From: Phytophthora quininea
Lineage: Eukaryota; Oomycota; Peronosporomycetes; Peronosporales; Peronosporaceae
NCBI GenBank assembly: GCA_011947345.1
Contig: JAAVTG010000559.1
Location: 372,001-436,000, forward strand
DNA: 64,000 nt
Direction: 5' to 3'
A model generated the notes under the pieces. The model had not been told where the DNA came from. It did not search any database and was given only the letters and a program-made list of their open reading frames with translations. This document shows positions 24,515-37,040 of this stretch, piece by piece; position 1 is the stretch's first letter, and each line of letters starts with the position of its first letter. The position numbers and the translations under genes are program-made.

Positions 24515-27500
24515 TCAACGCACCCGGCGTGCTCCATGCTCGGTTATCAATTGGGACCCGCGGCGCGGCTCGATTTGTGGTTTCGAACTCCGGAATAAAG
24601 TATCGGCCACCGATTTGAACACGTTGGTGACGGAACCGCTACTATGTCGTCGTGGACGGATGACAACTTCCGCTGTGACGCCGTCCTCAGCGAGTCGATT
24701 CCGCGAGATGAACCGGGCTTTCGATGTAGCTTCCGAAGACGAGCTGCCGCTTCCCGCACGTTTAGTACTTGTGCTTCGCGTTGTCTGGCGTGATCGTGAA
24801 TCTACCGAAAACATGGCTGAAAAGGGAACGGCTTGATCGCGCTCGGAGGAGTCGAACAACACCGTGCAGTTCCGTTCCTTTTCGTCGACTACCTCGACAA
24901 CGCCGTTAAAGTATCGAGCTGACCCGTGAACTCGAGCCATGACAGGCTCGCCCACCGTGAAAATGACTGGTAACAGCTCGAACCCCATCGCGTCGATGCT
25001 GAAATTCGTGAGCCGTTGAGAATGCGTCAGCGCGCAGGGGTCATCGATGTGTGTAATCTTTTCGAGCGGCACCTGCGACTTGTATTCGCCGTAGTCGAAG
25101 ACCAAAGTGTGCATTGTGTTGACCGGCGCTGTTTCGTGAGTATCCTGTGCTGTTTTGGTAACGATCTTAGCCGAGCAGTATCGACCAAAGCGTGAACTCC
25201 AAGCTAGCACGTAGTCACCCACCGCAAACACCGGTGGTGAGGGTCTTCGTTGTACTCGCTCGTTAGCAGCGTTGGATCTCCCATTCGGACGTTGCAACTC
25301 CACGCTGTCGAGGATCATTTGAGAAGGAAAACTTCAAACGCGATCGTTCCGTCCGAAAACCGCAAGTCACATGCCGACGAAGCGTGAGTCTTGATGACAA
25401 TACAGGTTTCGACAGTAGCTTTGCTAGGGTGGTCAGCCTTCACCTGATACCCTTCCTCAAGCACAGTAGGGTTGGTTCCACCCATGAGAACTGCATTTTT
25501 CAGAGATCGCACGTCTTGGTCTGCAGGCACGTGTTGTTTCTTTCGTTTGTAGATGAGATGGCGAGGGATCTCGTAACCAGTAGAGCCGTCGGCGAAATCG
25601 ACGGCAGCGGTTTGATTCGAGTAGATGCCGTTGAGAAGACCAAGCTTTTCTTCCTCGACCGTGTCGTCAAAGTCACCATTTCCAGTGATACACTTGACGA
25701 ATATTTGATCGCCAATGTAGACCTTCACTTTGTTATAGCAAACGAGAAATTGGTCTTCTGTGATGGTCACAGCGGCTTTCTTCTTCTCATGGATAGGGGT
25801 GATTTTGTCTGCTGGCACATTAACCAGTCTGATGCGATTCGAAAGGAGAACATGAAATCGCGATTGCACATCTCGCTCTTGTGTTATAAGGCCCGGCCCA
25901 GAAAACCTGCTTCCTGGATACAACGCAATGTTGACCTTTTGACCGGCAAAGAGTACGCGCTGCGATCGCTCAAGGTCTTGAAGCTGCTGTTCCAGTTCAC
26001 GCGTGGATGGTAGGAAATCCAACTTATCTTCCGGCACAGCTTGCATTGATATACTTTGTTCGTCTTCAGTCACCACAGCATAGTCTCCGTTCTCAAGTCG
26101 CTGTGTCACCGTACCATACGTCCGCACACCGTCCAGAGCTCGCTCGAACACAGCTCGAAAAGCACCTGGCTGGAAAGCTGTCCGGGGGCACTCCAAATTG
26201 GTGCTGTTGCAGATGGCCGACTTCATACTGTAAAGCTTCGCATTCATCAGTCGAATGTGTTCGATCAACGCAAGTTCTTCACTGCGTTTCGAGGGCTGTA
26301 CCTTTTTGTTTCCGCGCGTGAAATAATCAGTAATGATCTGTTTCAAGCTCTTTGGCGAGGCAGTCTGTTTCAAGCCATGCGTCCTTAACGAGGACCGATC
26401 AAGCTGAGATACAGATGAAATACTCGACCGTCGCGCCGTTCCTCGCTGACCACGTATGGCTTTCCCCATGCCGAAAGTCTGGGTCATTTGCTGCCACGGC
26501 GTCATCGACATATCCTCTTCGCTGGATTCGTCCGAGTCGCTTACTTGCGTCGAGTCATCCTCATAGCCCACTCCGCAGTCAAGCCGCTTCATCGTTAGAG
26601 TTTCGTCTTCCAATAGCTGCCGCCAACTTTGATTTTCGACGTTTGAAATGCAGCATTGATCACATCCACTTACACAGTCAACAACCGAGTCGTCAAAGCT
26701 CAAAACAACTTCTCGCGGTGGAGCCACCGAAAAGTCCACCATTACATGATGCAATGGCGGCAAATTCATTTCTGGCGCCATCGATAATTCATTTTCAGTC
26801 GCTTGGTCATTGTTCGCGAACGACTGTGATCCTCTGCGTTGATTCGTGTCAACTGGCGTATTAGGCATTTCGTTGGAATCTTCGAAGCTGTTAAACCGTA
26901 AGGATGTATTGCTTCCTTCTGATGAGCGTTGTCCTCGAGAAGATTTTTCGTGAGGATGCTTGTGTCGCCGTTGCTGATTTGACGATGGTCTTGTCGGATA
27001 TTCACGCAACATAATGTCCTCGCGCCGAACGCGATAGTCCAAAGTTCCATCGTCAAAAACTACCATGAACATTCCAGCCCCGAGATATGTGGCAATATTT
27101 CCCGAATAAAAGCATGGCGTTTTCTTGTATCGGGCAAATACAACTTGACCGTAAGTCCACTGCGTGTGCAGTGGAACGAAGCGCGATACAGGGGATTGTG
27201 AGAGTTCACTGGTAGGAGTTGGTGTTTTGCAGATTTCAGGTGTGGTCCGTAGGTCGCTGAGGTATTGGCACTGCTGAGCACCTTTGTCGTTTTGACCTTC
27301 TGTATCTCGAGTAGCAACAGATTCCTTTAACGTTTCAGCTAGCGGATCTCTTCTGCTTGTGATAGCTCCATTGTCGTGAATTTGAAGTCGGTCGCTCAGC
27401 TGACGGCTTGGAGACGAAGGCTTTGTTGGTTTTAGCACCGGTTGCTGCTTGGTGGTAGCAAGTCCGTCCTCAGGCGGCTTCGGGCGTTGACTGTTTTGTC

Positions 27501-28239
27501 GAATTGGTGCTAGTGGGATGGCTGCCTTTAGTACAGACGCTTTCTTGTCGACTGGCGATTCAACCGGGACGTCATTTGGTTGATGCACAGGAGAGGGCGG
27601 TCTGTTCTTGTTTGGCGACAGTACCGTCGGACTCTGCGCAGACGGTCCGATTTCGTTAAGCCGCTCTAGTCCCTCCACCTTCTCTGCTGTTGATGTTCGA
27701 CTCGATCCATTAGCGCCCACAGCACTCGAGGCGTCCTGCTTTATCCTAGGCTGCTCGATATCTTGAGGCTGAAGACGAACACTCAACCGCTGTGAAGGCG
27801 CATGGCTCAACCTGGAAGTTGTTGGTGGCACCTCTTCAACACTGTTGATCACCCCGAAGTTTTGCATTTGGAAGCGTCCACTTAATCGTGCTGACGATTC
27901 TCTGGGTGTCTTCGGCGGAGTGTCGCGGCGCGCACTCAGGACGGTCGGTGGCAGTTCGTCATGAATCAATCGGTGGCCTGTCGACTTTAGAGCTGACAGT
28001 GGCCGGTTTGACGAAGGCCGGTTTGTCGTGCTTGTCGTGGCGGTTGATCCTGTCGGGGATTTCGGAGGGTCAGGCCGCACCTCCTGCAGGCCATCTTCGT
28101 AGACTAGGAAGCGCCCGCGAGACGACAGCGTCCGACGCAATTTCTCCGAGTCGCCAGCCCCAGCGCGCATGTCATTGATCGCCCCGCTGCACTTGTGTCC
28201 TTGAATTGAGAGTCGTGCATCAGCCGTGGCGATGACCAT
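24515..28239 (-). CDS. large protein with several Tudor-like modules
   Basis: About 1,240 residues if the frame break at 25318-25320 (T-run, coding AAA, one base short) is bridged; otherwise 974 plus 267 residues with a 4-base overlap. The N-terminal 350 residues are low complexity, rich in Ser, Pro and Arg. At least five barrel-like segments follow, each with an aromatic start and a V-F-D-D/Y-G-x-x-x pattern: for example VFARYKKTPCFYSGNI ... VVFDDGTLDYRV, VNIALYPGSRFSGPG, a CDLRFSDGTIAFEV segment, FAVGDYVLAWSSRFGRYCSA ... VFDYGEYKSQVPL, and FTVGEPVMARVHGSARYFNG ... VLFDSSERDQAV. Such folds bind methylated lysine or arginine, or simply act as scaffolds. Function unknown. No intron seen. Confidence 0.6.
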
Positions 28240-28437
28240 TAATAACTACACAGAAAAGCGGTTGAACCCGCCTAAAGCTATTCTTGAGGCGACTCACCCC
28301 TCTCCGTCTTGGATAAGCGTCTTGCAGACGTCGCAACAACATTGAGACTTGCTCCAGTCGACGGCGAAGAAACGCTACTCTCAACACAACTGCAGCAAAG
28401 GCAACTTCCACGACCGTCACTCCAGCACAAAATCTTT

Positions 28438-30781
28438 ATGCCCAATCATACCCGCGATTCGACATTTCCCCCACCCATGAGAAGTGCTGTCAACGGCGGC
28501 GCTGGACATGGCTCGACGTCGCCACCCGAGCAGCAGCTGCTAGCAGCCCACCACGCTCGCTATACCCGACTGCTCCGCTCGTTCTTGGCGTGGAAACGTC
28601 ACAATCGGGAGCTGCGCAGACGCAGACAGGTGCGCCACATAGTAGATTACCAAATCTATTATTATAATTACTCTCACACTAAAATATCTATTGTAAATAG
28701 CGGGTCGCTGCGGCTTGTCGAGTTGGTGCTGTGTTCCGCGAGAAAAGCTGTTGGGAGCGATGGAGAATGTTTGCAACTGAGAGGCGGCAGCTAAGGCAGG
28801 AAACGGAGCGCCATAATGCTGAAGATAAGGAAGATGACACATCCAAAAACGACTCCTGCAGCAGTTACCCCGAGGAGGAGATTTCCCAAAGCAGCGCAAC
28901 TTCGGAATCCCAAGCGGAAAATGCCGACCAGCTTGATGCATTTCATCGACGGTACAAGGAGCGAATCCTTCGCCAGATGTGGAATTCTTGGGGGACTTGG
29001 ACGCGCAGAAAAGTTCGCCAAGACCAGCAACGCCGACGCGCTGTGCGATTTTATTATTTTTCGTTGCTAGGCAAGGGCTTCCGCGGATTTCATTCTTGGT
29101 ATTTGCAGCGACAAGACGTGTTGGGTCGAGTTGATACGATGCAAAGTGCAGTTGACACAAGGATCATGAGAGTGGCATTTTTACATTGGGAGTATTTCAC
29201 CGGTTGGAAAAAGGCGCAGGCGCTGAAGTACAAGCGTGCAGTATCGCACTCGGACTCGCAACTCGTAAAGCGTGTTTGGCAAAAAGGAATCCTGTTTTTT
29301 TGAGAACGCAGTGACCATGAAAACGAAGCAAATGACCGCTCGTAAGCATCACATTCGCCAAACAATGCGGCAGATTTTTACTGCATGGCGAGATGTTTGG
29401 AAACGTGAGTGCGTTCGTGATCAGGCTCTCAGCTTAAAGCTAAGAGTCTATGAACAAGCGAAAAAGAGAGATATTCGAGCTGCAATTTTCGAAAAATGGT
29501 CCGAGTATACACGTGCTAAGGCTGCCAAGCGAGTTGTAAACGCTCAGGTTCGCGGTGAAGCACAACAGCGCATACTTCGGAAGTATTTTTCCTTGTGGAT
29601 CTCATATATTTCGTTTCATCGGTGGGAGCAAATTACGCAAGCACGAGCGGATCAGCATTATCAGAAAGTGGTGAGGAGAAAGTGTTTACAACGATGGCGT
29701 CTTAATGTGTTGCTGCGTCAGCGCTATCGGAAAAAGACTCGAACTGCACTAGTGCACTGGAAATTAGCTTTACAGCGCAAAACGTTTGACGGCTGGAAGA
29801 AATACCTTTTCAACAAAAGGATGAAGCAACAGCGCATTCACGAAGCGCTTGAATTTCGCCACCAACAAATTATACGCGAAGGAGTGCGCCACTGGATGAC
29901 AGCGGCATTGCATTTGCAAGAACAGCGCGAACATCAAGTCACGTGCAAACAAGCTAGCCACACAGCTCATATTTGGCGTAGAGTCGCAGTAATAGCTCGC
30001 CATTGGCGATATCTAGCGATTCGAAGTCGGAGAGCCAGAGATAAAGAAGGCTGGGGTGACAAGGCGAGAGAGATTCCCCGTCGAACGGCTAGTATCGGTT
30101 GGGTAGCTCAGAATCTTGAAGGCAAGACTAGTAAAACAGGAAGCGCAGCTACCGTACCAAGAAGGTATGCAAATGCTCAGTGGGCGGACGATCGGTCACC
30201 GCTGTCGGAGTTCATCCTCCTTCCTAGAAATCGTCCTCAGCCTCGACGACCAGTCGATGTTCTGTTATTTGGCCAAGCCGACACTGGAACTCATGTGGAA
30301 AGCAAGTCGAGAACTAGTGAAGCTTTGCGATGTGGCTTCCAGTTCCCTGCCGAGCCTTTACTCCTCTTTCCGCACCACGATTCAGCACGGTTCAACAGCC
30401 CCACCAAAACCCAGAGATTGAGACTGGTCCAACGCGCAAGAAGCACAGCGAACCATCTTATGGTCCGTTGTCACCCGAGAAAAAACAAGGACATCACCGC
30501 CAAGCTCTACATTAAACCATTTGGATACTTTGGAACAACAGCTTGTAACGCTGTGTAATCGTAAGCGGGACTGGAGGGTGTTCCAACAGCAGCTCCAGGA
30601 GTTAAGACAAGACGTAGAAGTGAATCCGCGAATGTTGCCACAGCTTCGGGGAATGGAAGAGCAGCACCAAATACGCTCGAAGCAGTGGATCCAGACAAAG
30701 GAGCAAATTCGATCATTAGCAGCGGAGATTCAGCTCTTGCGAAATGCTTTGTGCAATGAAACGACTAGCGTTTGTTCTTGA
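28438..30781 (+). CDS. SFI1-like repeat protein (centrin-binding type)
   Basis: Exons 28438-28629 and 28701 onward. The product is a long helical rod with about a dozen regularly spaced W-centred repeats, such as LLRSFLAWKRHN, RQMWNSWGTWTRR, VAFLHWEYFTGW, IFTAWRDVWKR, YFSLWISYI, CLQRWRLNV and TFDGWKKYLF. SFI1 repeats bind centrin at centrosomes, spindle pole bodies and basal bodies. The tail is a coiled coil (LEQQLVTLCNRKRDW onward). A frame change occurs at the T-run 29295-29301 (seven T; six keeps the frame), with at least one more between 30040 and 30540. It faces the delta-tubulin gene tail to tail, 38 bases away; both are centriole-linked. Domain class is fairly sure, orthology to SFI1 is inferred. 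Confidence 0.7.
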
Positions 30782-30818
30782 CGACACGTCTGGCGAGTAT
30801 TTTGAAGGAGAATACCCA

Positions 30819-32358
30819 TTAACGTAGAAGAGTCTCGTATTCACGTATTAGCGCGCCGCAGTTATCAAATGCAGTCCCAAAGTCGTCGTCCTCTAATCCA
30901 TGCTGTTTATACCAGTGCACGTAAGCGTTGGCTCGAAATTGGCGTTGCGCGCGCTCTAAGAAATGCTTCGTGCAAGGCAGAAAACTGCCATTGTTTACAC
31001 ACATTGTCACTGATGCTTTAGCACGTAGTGCTGGAAACGGTAATGCGCTGGAATACGTAGCCGTTGACTGCGGTGTTGTTGCCAACCACGCTGCCGGGGG
31101 AACGAAGCGTTGACCGTGTGGCCTAATCTTTGGCGGAATCTCTCGCTTTCGTTCGCAGAAAATGAGGCTGGTGGGTAACCTCGAATTATTGCACTGGATG
31201 CTAACGTTGTAGTCAAAGTACGTGGGAAGGCCTGCGCTGTCTGGTGCACAAGCTTCTCGAGCAATTCAAGTGATGTTTCGAAGTCGGTAGGTCGTTCATG
31301 TCGTCGCGCGAGTGAGGTGACTTGTGGAACTACTGGAGCATGAAACAATAACGGTGATAATCCTCCGGCAGTCTTGGAAGGGATTTTTTCCGTGCTGATG
31401 CTACTTGGTCTCTCCAGACTCCCGAGCGAACATCAAGCATCTTAGCCGCAGGCATGGGGCATACATCATGCACCAACTTGCCAAAGTCGAATGGGCTTGA
31501 GTTTCCTCCTTTGTCACTGGAAATAAAAGCCCAGCCAGATCGGTTGCCACTAAAGAATTCATCTCCGCAAGCGATAAACGCACATCACCGTGAGCCTGTG
31601 ATCCATGCACAATCGTCTTCCAATACGCTGATGTTCGCAAAGGTCGTCGTTATCCTTGAAAATAACAGCGTCAGCGACTTCATTCAAGCACTTCAATGTA
31701 AGCACAGCATTGTAGTTTTGCAACGGAGTATCCCCACATTTGGACGATGGTGCTATCGAAGCAGTTACAATATAAGATTTTGGATACGCATCCCGTATGC
31801 GCTCCAGCACTCGACAGCCTAGGCCAGAGCCTGTGCCTCCTCCCAAAGAATGCATCACCACACTTCCTTGATAGCAGTCAATCTCTTCAATCTCCGTTCT
31901 TAAAGACTCCAAAACTTGATCTACCAGTTCACCACGATCATCAACACCCAAAGACGTGAACACCGGCGCTTGAGTTTTCAGTCTTGGTCCGTTGTATCCC
32001 ATCGCCCAGTTGTTCCCTCGTCCAGCCTGCTCCACATGGGAATGCGCCGGTTTAATCGGCTTAAACCCTTGGAATCCACCTTCACAAACAGTGCGAATCA
32101 CTTTTGGCTCTGAATCCACAAGGATGCAGCGTGCAGTTTGTGATGTCGGATGGAAGAGGTGTCTCGACAAGATCGGTGAACTTTGAGCGGGTTTTTGACG
32201 GCGTTTGAGCTTCCCAGGGTGCGAGGGAGGTTGTGCGTTGAAGCTGATACATTCCTTGTTTGACCCATAGGCTGGTCATCGCTCGAAGATGCCGCTAGGT
32301 GCCAGTACGCAGCCCCCAACTGGTTCCCACATTGACCAACGTGCACATGTACGCTCAT
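30819..32358 (-). CDS. TUBD1: delta-tubulin
   Basis: Needed for triplet microtubules of centrioles and basal bodies. Starts MSVHVHVGQCGNQLG, the tubulin N-terminal loop; continues with RCILVDSEPKVI, the GRGNNWAMGYN segment, the nucleotide loop HSLGGGTGSGLG and LQNYNAVLTLKCLNE, the last two with delta-type neighbours. The C-terminus, KQHGLEDDDFGTAFDNC, matches delta-tubulin better than alpha, beta or gamma. Frame changes occur near 32165, 31640, 31400 and 31050-31090, of the same kind as in neighbouring genes, so I treat this as one gene. Presence fits an organism with flagellate zoospores. Its start codon is only 47 bases from the divergent ZSWIM-like gene. Confidence 0.82.
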
Positions 32359-32405
32359 TGCAATAAAAACGATTTTCTAGGTTTTAATTATTTTTCGCAC
32401 GCCAG

Positions 32406-34687
32406 ATGAGCAGCGCTGTTGATGTGGTGCCGTTCGAGGGCCGCTTCCCGTCGTGGGCGGCCTTTGACGCCGCGCGGAGGGCTCATGGCGAAAAGACATA
32501 CACCATGTATGTATGTCGCAACACTGTCAAGGTCGAAGTGGCCAACAAGCGCCGTAAATTGCAAGTGCCAGACAATTGGGTCTACGACCGCAAGGTTTGG
32601 CCAAGTATTTTTGGTTCGTTATACGAACACGTCATTATTTGTTTGTTATTTATTGCAGGTGTATGTGTGTACGCACGGCTACAAGAGAGTATCTCGGTCA
32701 AGCGGTTCGAGACCGAGACAGCACGTTCGCAATACCAATTGCAAGGCCAAGTTCACGGCTTGCGTCGTGAGTGAACAGTCTGTCGATGGACGAGAAGCCT
32801 TTTTATTCGGATTATTGGGCAGCATGCAGTGCACAATGACCATCCTGTAAGTCTTGAGCAGTGGCGGATGTACTCGCAGAACCGAGCGGCTGTGATTGAA
32901 CACCCCTACCTTGCACATGAAGCAGAACTGATGCATCGAATGGGATCAAGCAAGAAAGCTACCCGAACACATTTGGAAAGTTTGTCCGGAAAGGTATGCA
33001 CGATGAAAGACATGCACAATTTGTTCGCACGGCTCAAGAAACGTGAGGATGCTACTCGTGAGCAACCTCAGCGAACAACCAGCGGTATAAGCGGGAACGC
33101 TCCAAACCAAAGACAACCTCCTGCCAATGATGTGGGAACTCTTCGAGTGAAGTCCATATTGCAGGGCTTTGTCGACGCTGATGTGGAAAATCACGTCAGT
33201 ATTTTGTCTGGTGACGATGGATCCTACGAATCTATTTGCCTAGCTACCCGAGCTATGAAAGAGCACTTTGAGGTATTTCCTGAGGTGCTGGTTCTTGACG
33301 TGATCGTCCCAGCTCAGCTAAACGTGCAGGCGTACCAATATCTTCACGGGTTTCTGTGCATGGATGCACTGGGCAACGCCAAGCCAGTTTTCATTGCTCA
33401 GTCGTCGACCACATCTCCGTCACTACTGCGGCGAATGTGCCAGGATTTCAAGCGGACACACCCCAAATGGATCCGAATTAAGGTTATTGTGATGGAAACA
33501 CTACTACCAGAAGTTGTGAAAGTGCTCGCACGTGAATTTCCAGACGTAAAAATATTGCTGTGCCAGCTTCATGTACTCAAGATATTCAACAAGCTAGTCG
33601 CCCAGACGTACCAGCGGATTCAAATTCGTATGCACACACAAGACCAACTCAACGTAGAGGCGGTGCCAAACTCAGCAAAGGTCTACCAACTGCTGCAAAA
33701 CTCGTGTTTGCGCACTCAGAGGCACAGTACACTCAAACCAAAACGCAGCTCGTGCAGCAGCTCGTAGCACACAATAATCGGGAGCTGGTTGCTGCGTTAG
33801 AGGGGAAATGGGAGACTTATCGGTCGCTTTGGGCGTCCTACGCACGGTCGGAAGGGCTTGATTTCTCTTCCATGTTAACGAAAGGGATGGAAAGGTATTG
33901 GAAATCCATGAGAACGATTCTTCGGAGACCAAGTAGCAGGGGCAGCGTCCCTATTGTAACGACCACAACCACAGCAGTGCCGACACTTGGCCAGCTGTCA
34001 GCAATGGGTGTATCGTTCACTCCTAGCACGACTGGTGTAGGCGACACTCAGTCCACGACGGTGTCTTCCATTGATCCCGTCCCGGTTTCGCTGGCGATGA
34101 CGCTTGGCGAAACCCAACCAGCACACGAACACGACTGTGAGCTGCAGACGGCAAGTATCTCGGAGGTATTGTCGACGATTAAGTGTGCTGAGGAAGACTG
34201 GACGTCCAAGGCATTGATGCTCGAGCTGATTAAACCGGTTTCGAGCGACCCGTACGACCCTCTGTTGCACTTCATGGTGAATAGCCTCAGCAGTTTTGGG
34301 GTTGGATTAATTCATTACCAGCTCACAACGCAGAGTACCTCTGCAATTGACCGCGTGGTGATTTCCAAAGTTCGAATTCCCAACAGCAGCATTAGACGTG
34401 ATGAGACGGAAATGCCCGCAGATGTGCAAGTGGATACGATTCGATGGCTCGATAAGGCGACGCGTGAAAAACATACTTTGCAGCAAGATGGCAGCGCTTG
34501 CGACTGCGACTTTTACTTGCTGTACCAGCTACCCTGCCGGCATTTGGTGCGATACGAAGTATCTATTCTCCAGCACAAACATCTCAGCTTGGCGGCCGTG
34601 GGGCGGCGATGGTTTCTGCGGACTTTTCAAACGCCAAAGCTGGTCAGTCTGCGCGAGTCTAACGATATTGAGTACCATCTTCTGTGA
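32406..34687 (+). CDS. FAR1/MULE-type, SWIM zinc-finger protein (ZSWIM3-like), domesticated or transposon-derived
   Basis: Exons 32406-32594 and 32659-34687. Order: FAR1-like DNA-binding region with basic and Cys/His residues (VYVCTHGYKRVSR, NCKAKFTACVV, GQHAVHNDHPVS), a degenerate MULE transposase core (FEVFPEVLVLDVI; KWIRIKVIVMET; VKILLCQLHVLKIF), and a SWIM zinc finger with CDCDFYLLYQLPCRHLVRYEV near the C-terminus. Frame breaks near 32785-32800 and in the A-run 33697-33700 (four, five needed). The catalytic acidic triad is not convincing: the first Asp sits in LVLDVI and the second is replaced by Glu in VIVMETLL. Such proteins are abundant in oomycetes; whether this one is a host gene or a relic is unclear. 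No terminal inverted repeats seen. Confidence 0.65.
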
Positions 34688-35055
34688 CGATTGACCACGG
34701 CACGGCATACGCTGCGAAAGTCGTGGCCAAGTTCCGGCATCGAGAAGCCGTCGTGGCGGAGATGGAAATCCTACGCAACATCACCAACAACATTAAACGC
34801 CCGAACCTCATCACGATCCACAAGGTCTACGAAGAGCACCAGAAGGTGTACATCATCCAAGAGCTGTGCACCGGTGACCGTGTGGTTCAACGTGGCAAGT
34901 ACTCGGTGCGGAACATCATGCGGCAGCTTGTGTCGCCGCTGCAGCCGTTCAACATTAAGCCGGGGAACATATTGTTCGTGTCCATTCTCGAAATCGATCG
35001 CTCCCGTTCTACCGAGACTAGCAAATCGCCTGACGACATCGAAAGGTATCGATAA
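34684..35055 (+). pseudogene. protein-kinase fragment
   Basis: The frame reads AYAAKVVAKFRHREAVVAEM, LRNITNNIKRPNLITIHKVY, YIIQELCTGDRVV, MRQLVSPL and IKPGNILF: the lysine of beta-3, helix C glutamate, hinge, and the catalytic loop Lys-Pro-Gly-Asn of a CaMK-like kinase. There is no glycine loop and no ATG before it, the HRD before IKPGN is lost with flanking residues, and nothing after the loop is kinase-like. It begins inside the stop codon of the preceding gene. Reads as a truncated, non-functional fragment. Confidence 0.6.
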
Positions 35056-35161
35056 CGAAACAAAGATCTCTCGTTGACATACATTCCTACATGGACACTA
35101 ACTTGACCGGACTGGATTCGCTGTGGTCGCCCTTTCTCAATTAAATACGCTCACCGCCGAC

Positions 35162-36718
35162 TTACTCGTCTCGGCGGAGACTAGCGGACCACTCGCTATT
35201 TTGCTGCAACGACGTCCAGAAGACGCGCTCCAGGTGGCACAGCTGCTGCAGCGCCTGCTGCTTGGCCTCCGGGTCACACTTGCCGGCGGCGATCCGGTAC
35301 CAGTGATACTTGCGCACATAGCCCACGAACTTTTGCTGATGCGCATCGGGTGGCACACGAGCACTTCCGAGAGGAACTTGCGTAGCGACACGTTGCCGTG
35401 GAGCGGCAGGTACCCAGACTTGAAGGCTTCGATCATCGCTTTGGCGTAGTTCTCTTCCTCGACGGACCACCGTCCGCTGCGCACCATCCCGTGTTGCGAG
35501 TAGTCGGACCGCTTCAGCACCCGTTGACTCGATTTCTTGGTCAATGCTCTGGGTTTATTGCGGGGCTTTGTCGGATGAGGTTGGTGTTGGCGATGGTGTC
35601 TGCCATGCTTGACACGTCTGACGACGTTAGCGACGGCATCGATGATGAGTCGTTGTTCATGATAGACTTGAGGCTGAGCGGGTTGAATGATTCGCGCGGG
35701 GTCACGGGCTCCTCGTCCTGGTCCGGCGGCGGGCTCAAGTTTGTGGCGATAAACGACGTCGTTGGCGACGTCTGGCCAACCCCATTCTCGCTAAGTCCGA
35801 CATCACTCGGGAACTTGCCCGTGGTGAGCACGGTGTCCCAAACCGAGGGTGCGTCACAGCGACTCACTGGGCTAGTGGAGTACCCCGTGACGATCCGCAT
35901 GGTGGGTAGTGGCGACGTTGATCCAGCACTGCTGGGGCTCTGCACTTCAATGGTCGGTGCGTATGCCACGGTCTGGTGTTGGTGTTGGTGTGGCGTCGGG
36001 ATCTGTTGGGGCACCGACGGATAGATCATGGCCTGGCGTGGCATGTGGCCAAGCAGGCTGTACGAGGCCTGCACGTCGAGGCCGACGTCCGAGCCGATGC
36101 GGGCTCGCTTGGCAGTGCTCGAGGCCTCGAGCGAGAAGCCGCCCATCGCGTTGATGGAGGGTAGCGGCTGTGCGCGCTTGAGCGGGCTGACGCGGCCGAA
36201 CGGCGACGAGATGTCGGTCATCGGCGGACGCACTTGCTCGGCGGCTTCGAGGAGGTGGCTCAGTCCGAACTGCGAATAGCACAAGTGGAGGCGGGGTGAG
36301 TCGAGTCGAGGGAAAGCATTGCAACCACAATCATCGAGCGACCGGGCGCCAGAACATGGACATGTTGCACCGAAGGTGGCAGCCCCTCGATGGCGAACCT
36401 ATTTCGCACCAATAGAGACTACCATACACACCTTCATGTCGGGCGAGAAGAAGGAGGACGGCGACGACGGCGACCGCGTGGTAGGGCCCTGTATGGTGCC
36501 GGAGCTGTCTGGTGCCGATGTCTGCACGAGAACTGGCGGCGCAGCGTGAAATCCACGCCGCGTATCGTCGGTGCTGGGGTGCGCCCGATGCTGCACCCCG
36601 GACTTGGGGCCACCTTTAATTTCGGCAACTGCGCCGCAGCGGGGCTCGCGACGTCGACCGGCGCCGGGCGCACGGCGGTGGAGGCGAGTTTCGGCAATGG
36701 TGCGGGTGTACTGAGCAT
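35162..36718 (-). CDS. putative transcription factor, stramenopile PMRISK-type domain
   Basis: Exon 1 36718-36432 and exon 2 36269-35162. The N-terminal two thirds are Ser/Pro/Gln-rich, as in transcription activators. The C-terminal part holds a conserved basic domain, RSGRWSVEEENYAKAMIEAF, then GNVSLRKFLSEVL and CHPMRISK KFVGYVRKYH, seen widely in oomycetes and diatoms and somewhat SANT-like; I know no official name. Three one-base losses: AAA at 36549-36551, GGGG at 35562-35565 and TTTT at 35331-35334. The first is shared by the palindromic copy. The outer end of palindrome 1 falls inside exon 2 at 35807, so everything upstream of that is duplicated, but the DNA-binding part is not. Confidence 0.6.
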
Positions 36719-37040
36719 GGCTGGGCGGAGCTCGATGTTGGGGGCCGCCGTGCAGATTCCGAAATGACCCGCAGAGCGCGGACGGGCGCGCCGTTAAACC
36801 CTTTTGAAATCGATACAACTACAAGTATCTCTTTCACGAGGATAAAGCTGTTAGTCACCAGTAATGCCAACGCCGCTTGAGCAGCCCTGCAACGCTGTGC
36901 GGCAGCAGTGGCGGTCTCGTGTCCTGACAAGGAAGCGTAGCACCATCAAGGGTCTGCAGGCTACCAAGCTCCATGCATTCCTTTGGTTTGGTCGTGGCAC
37001 GTCGAGCTCGTAAAACGTCGAGAAAACTTCAAGTTGATCC

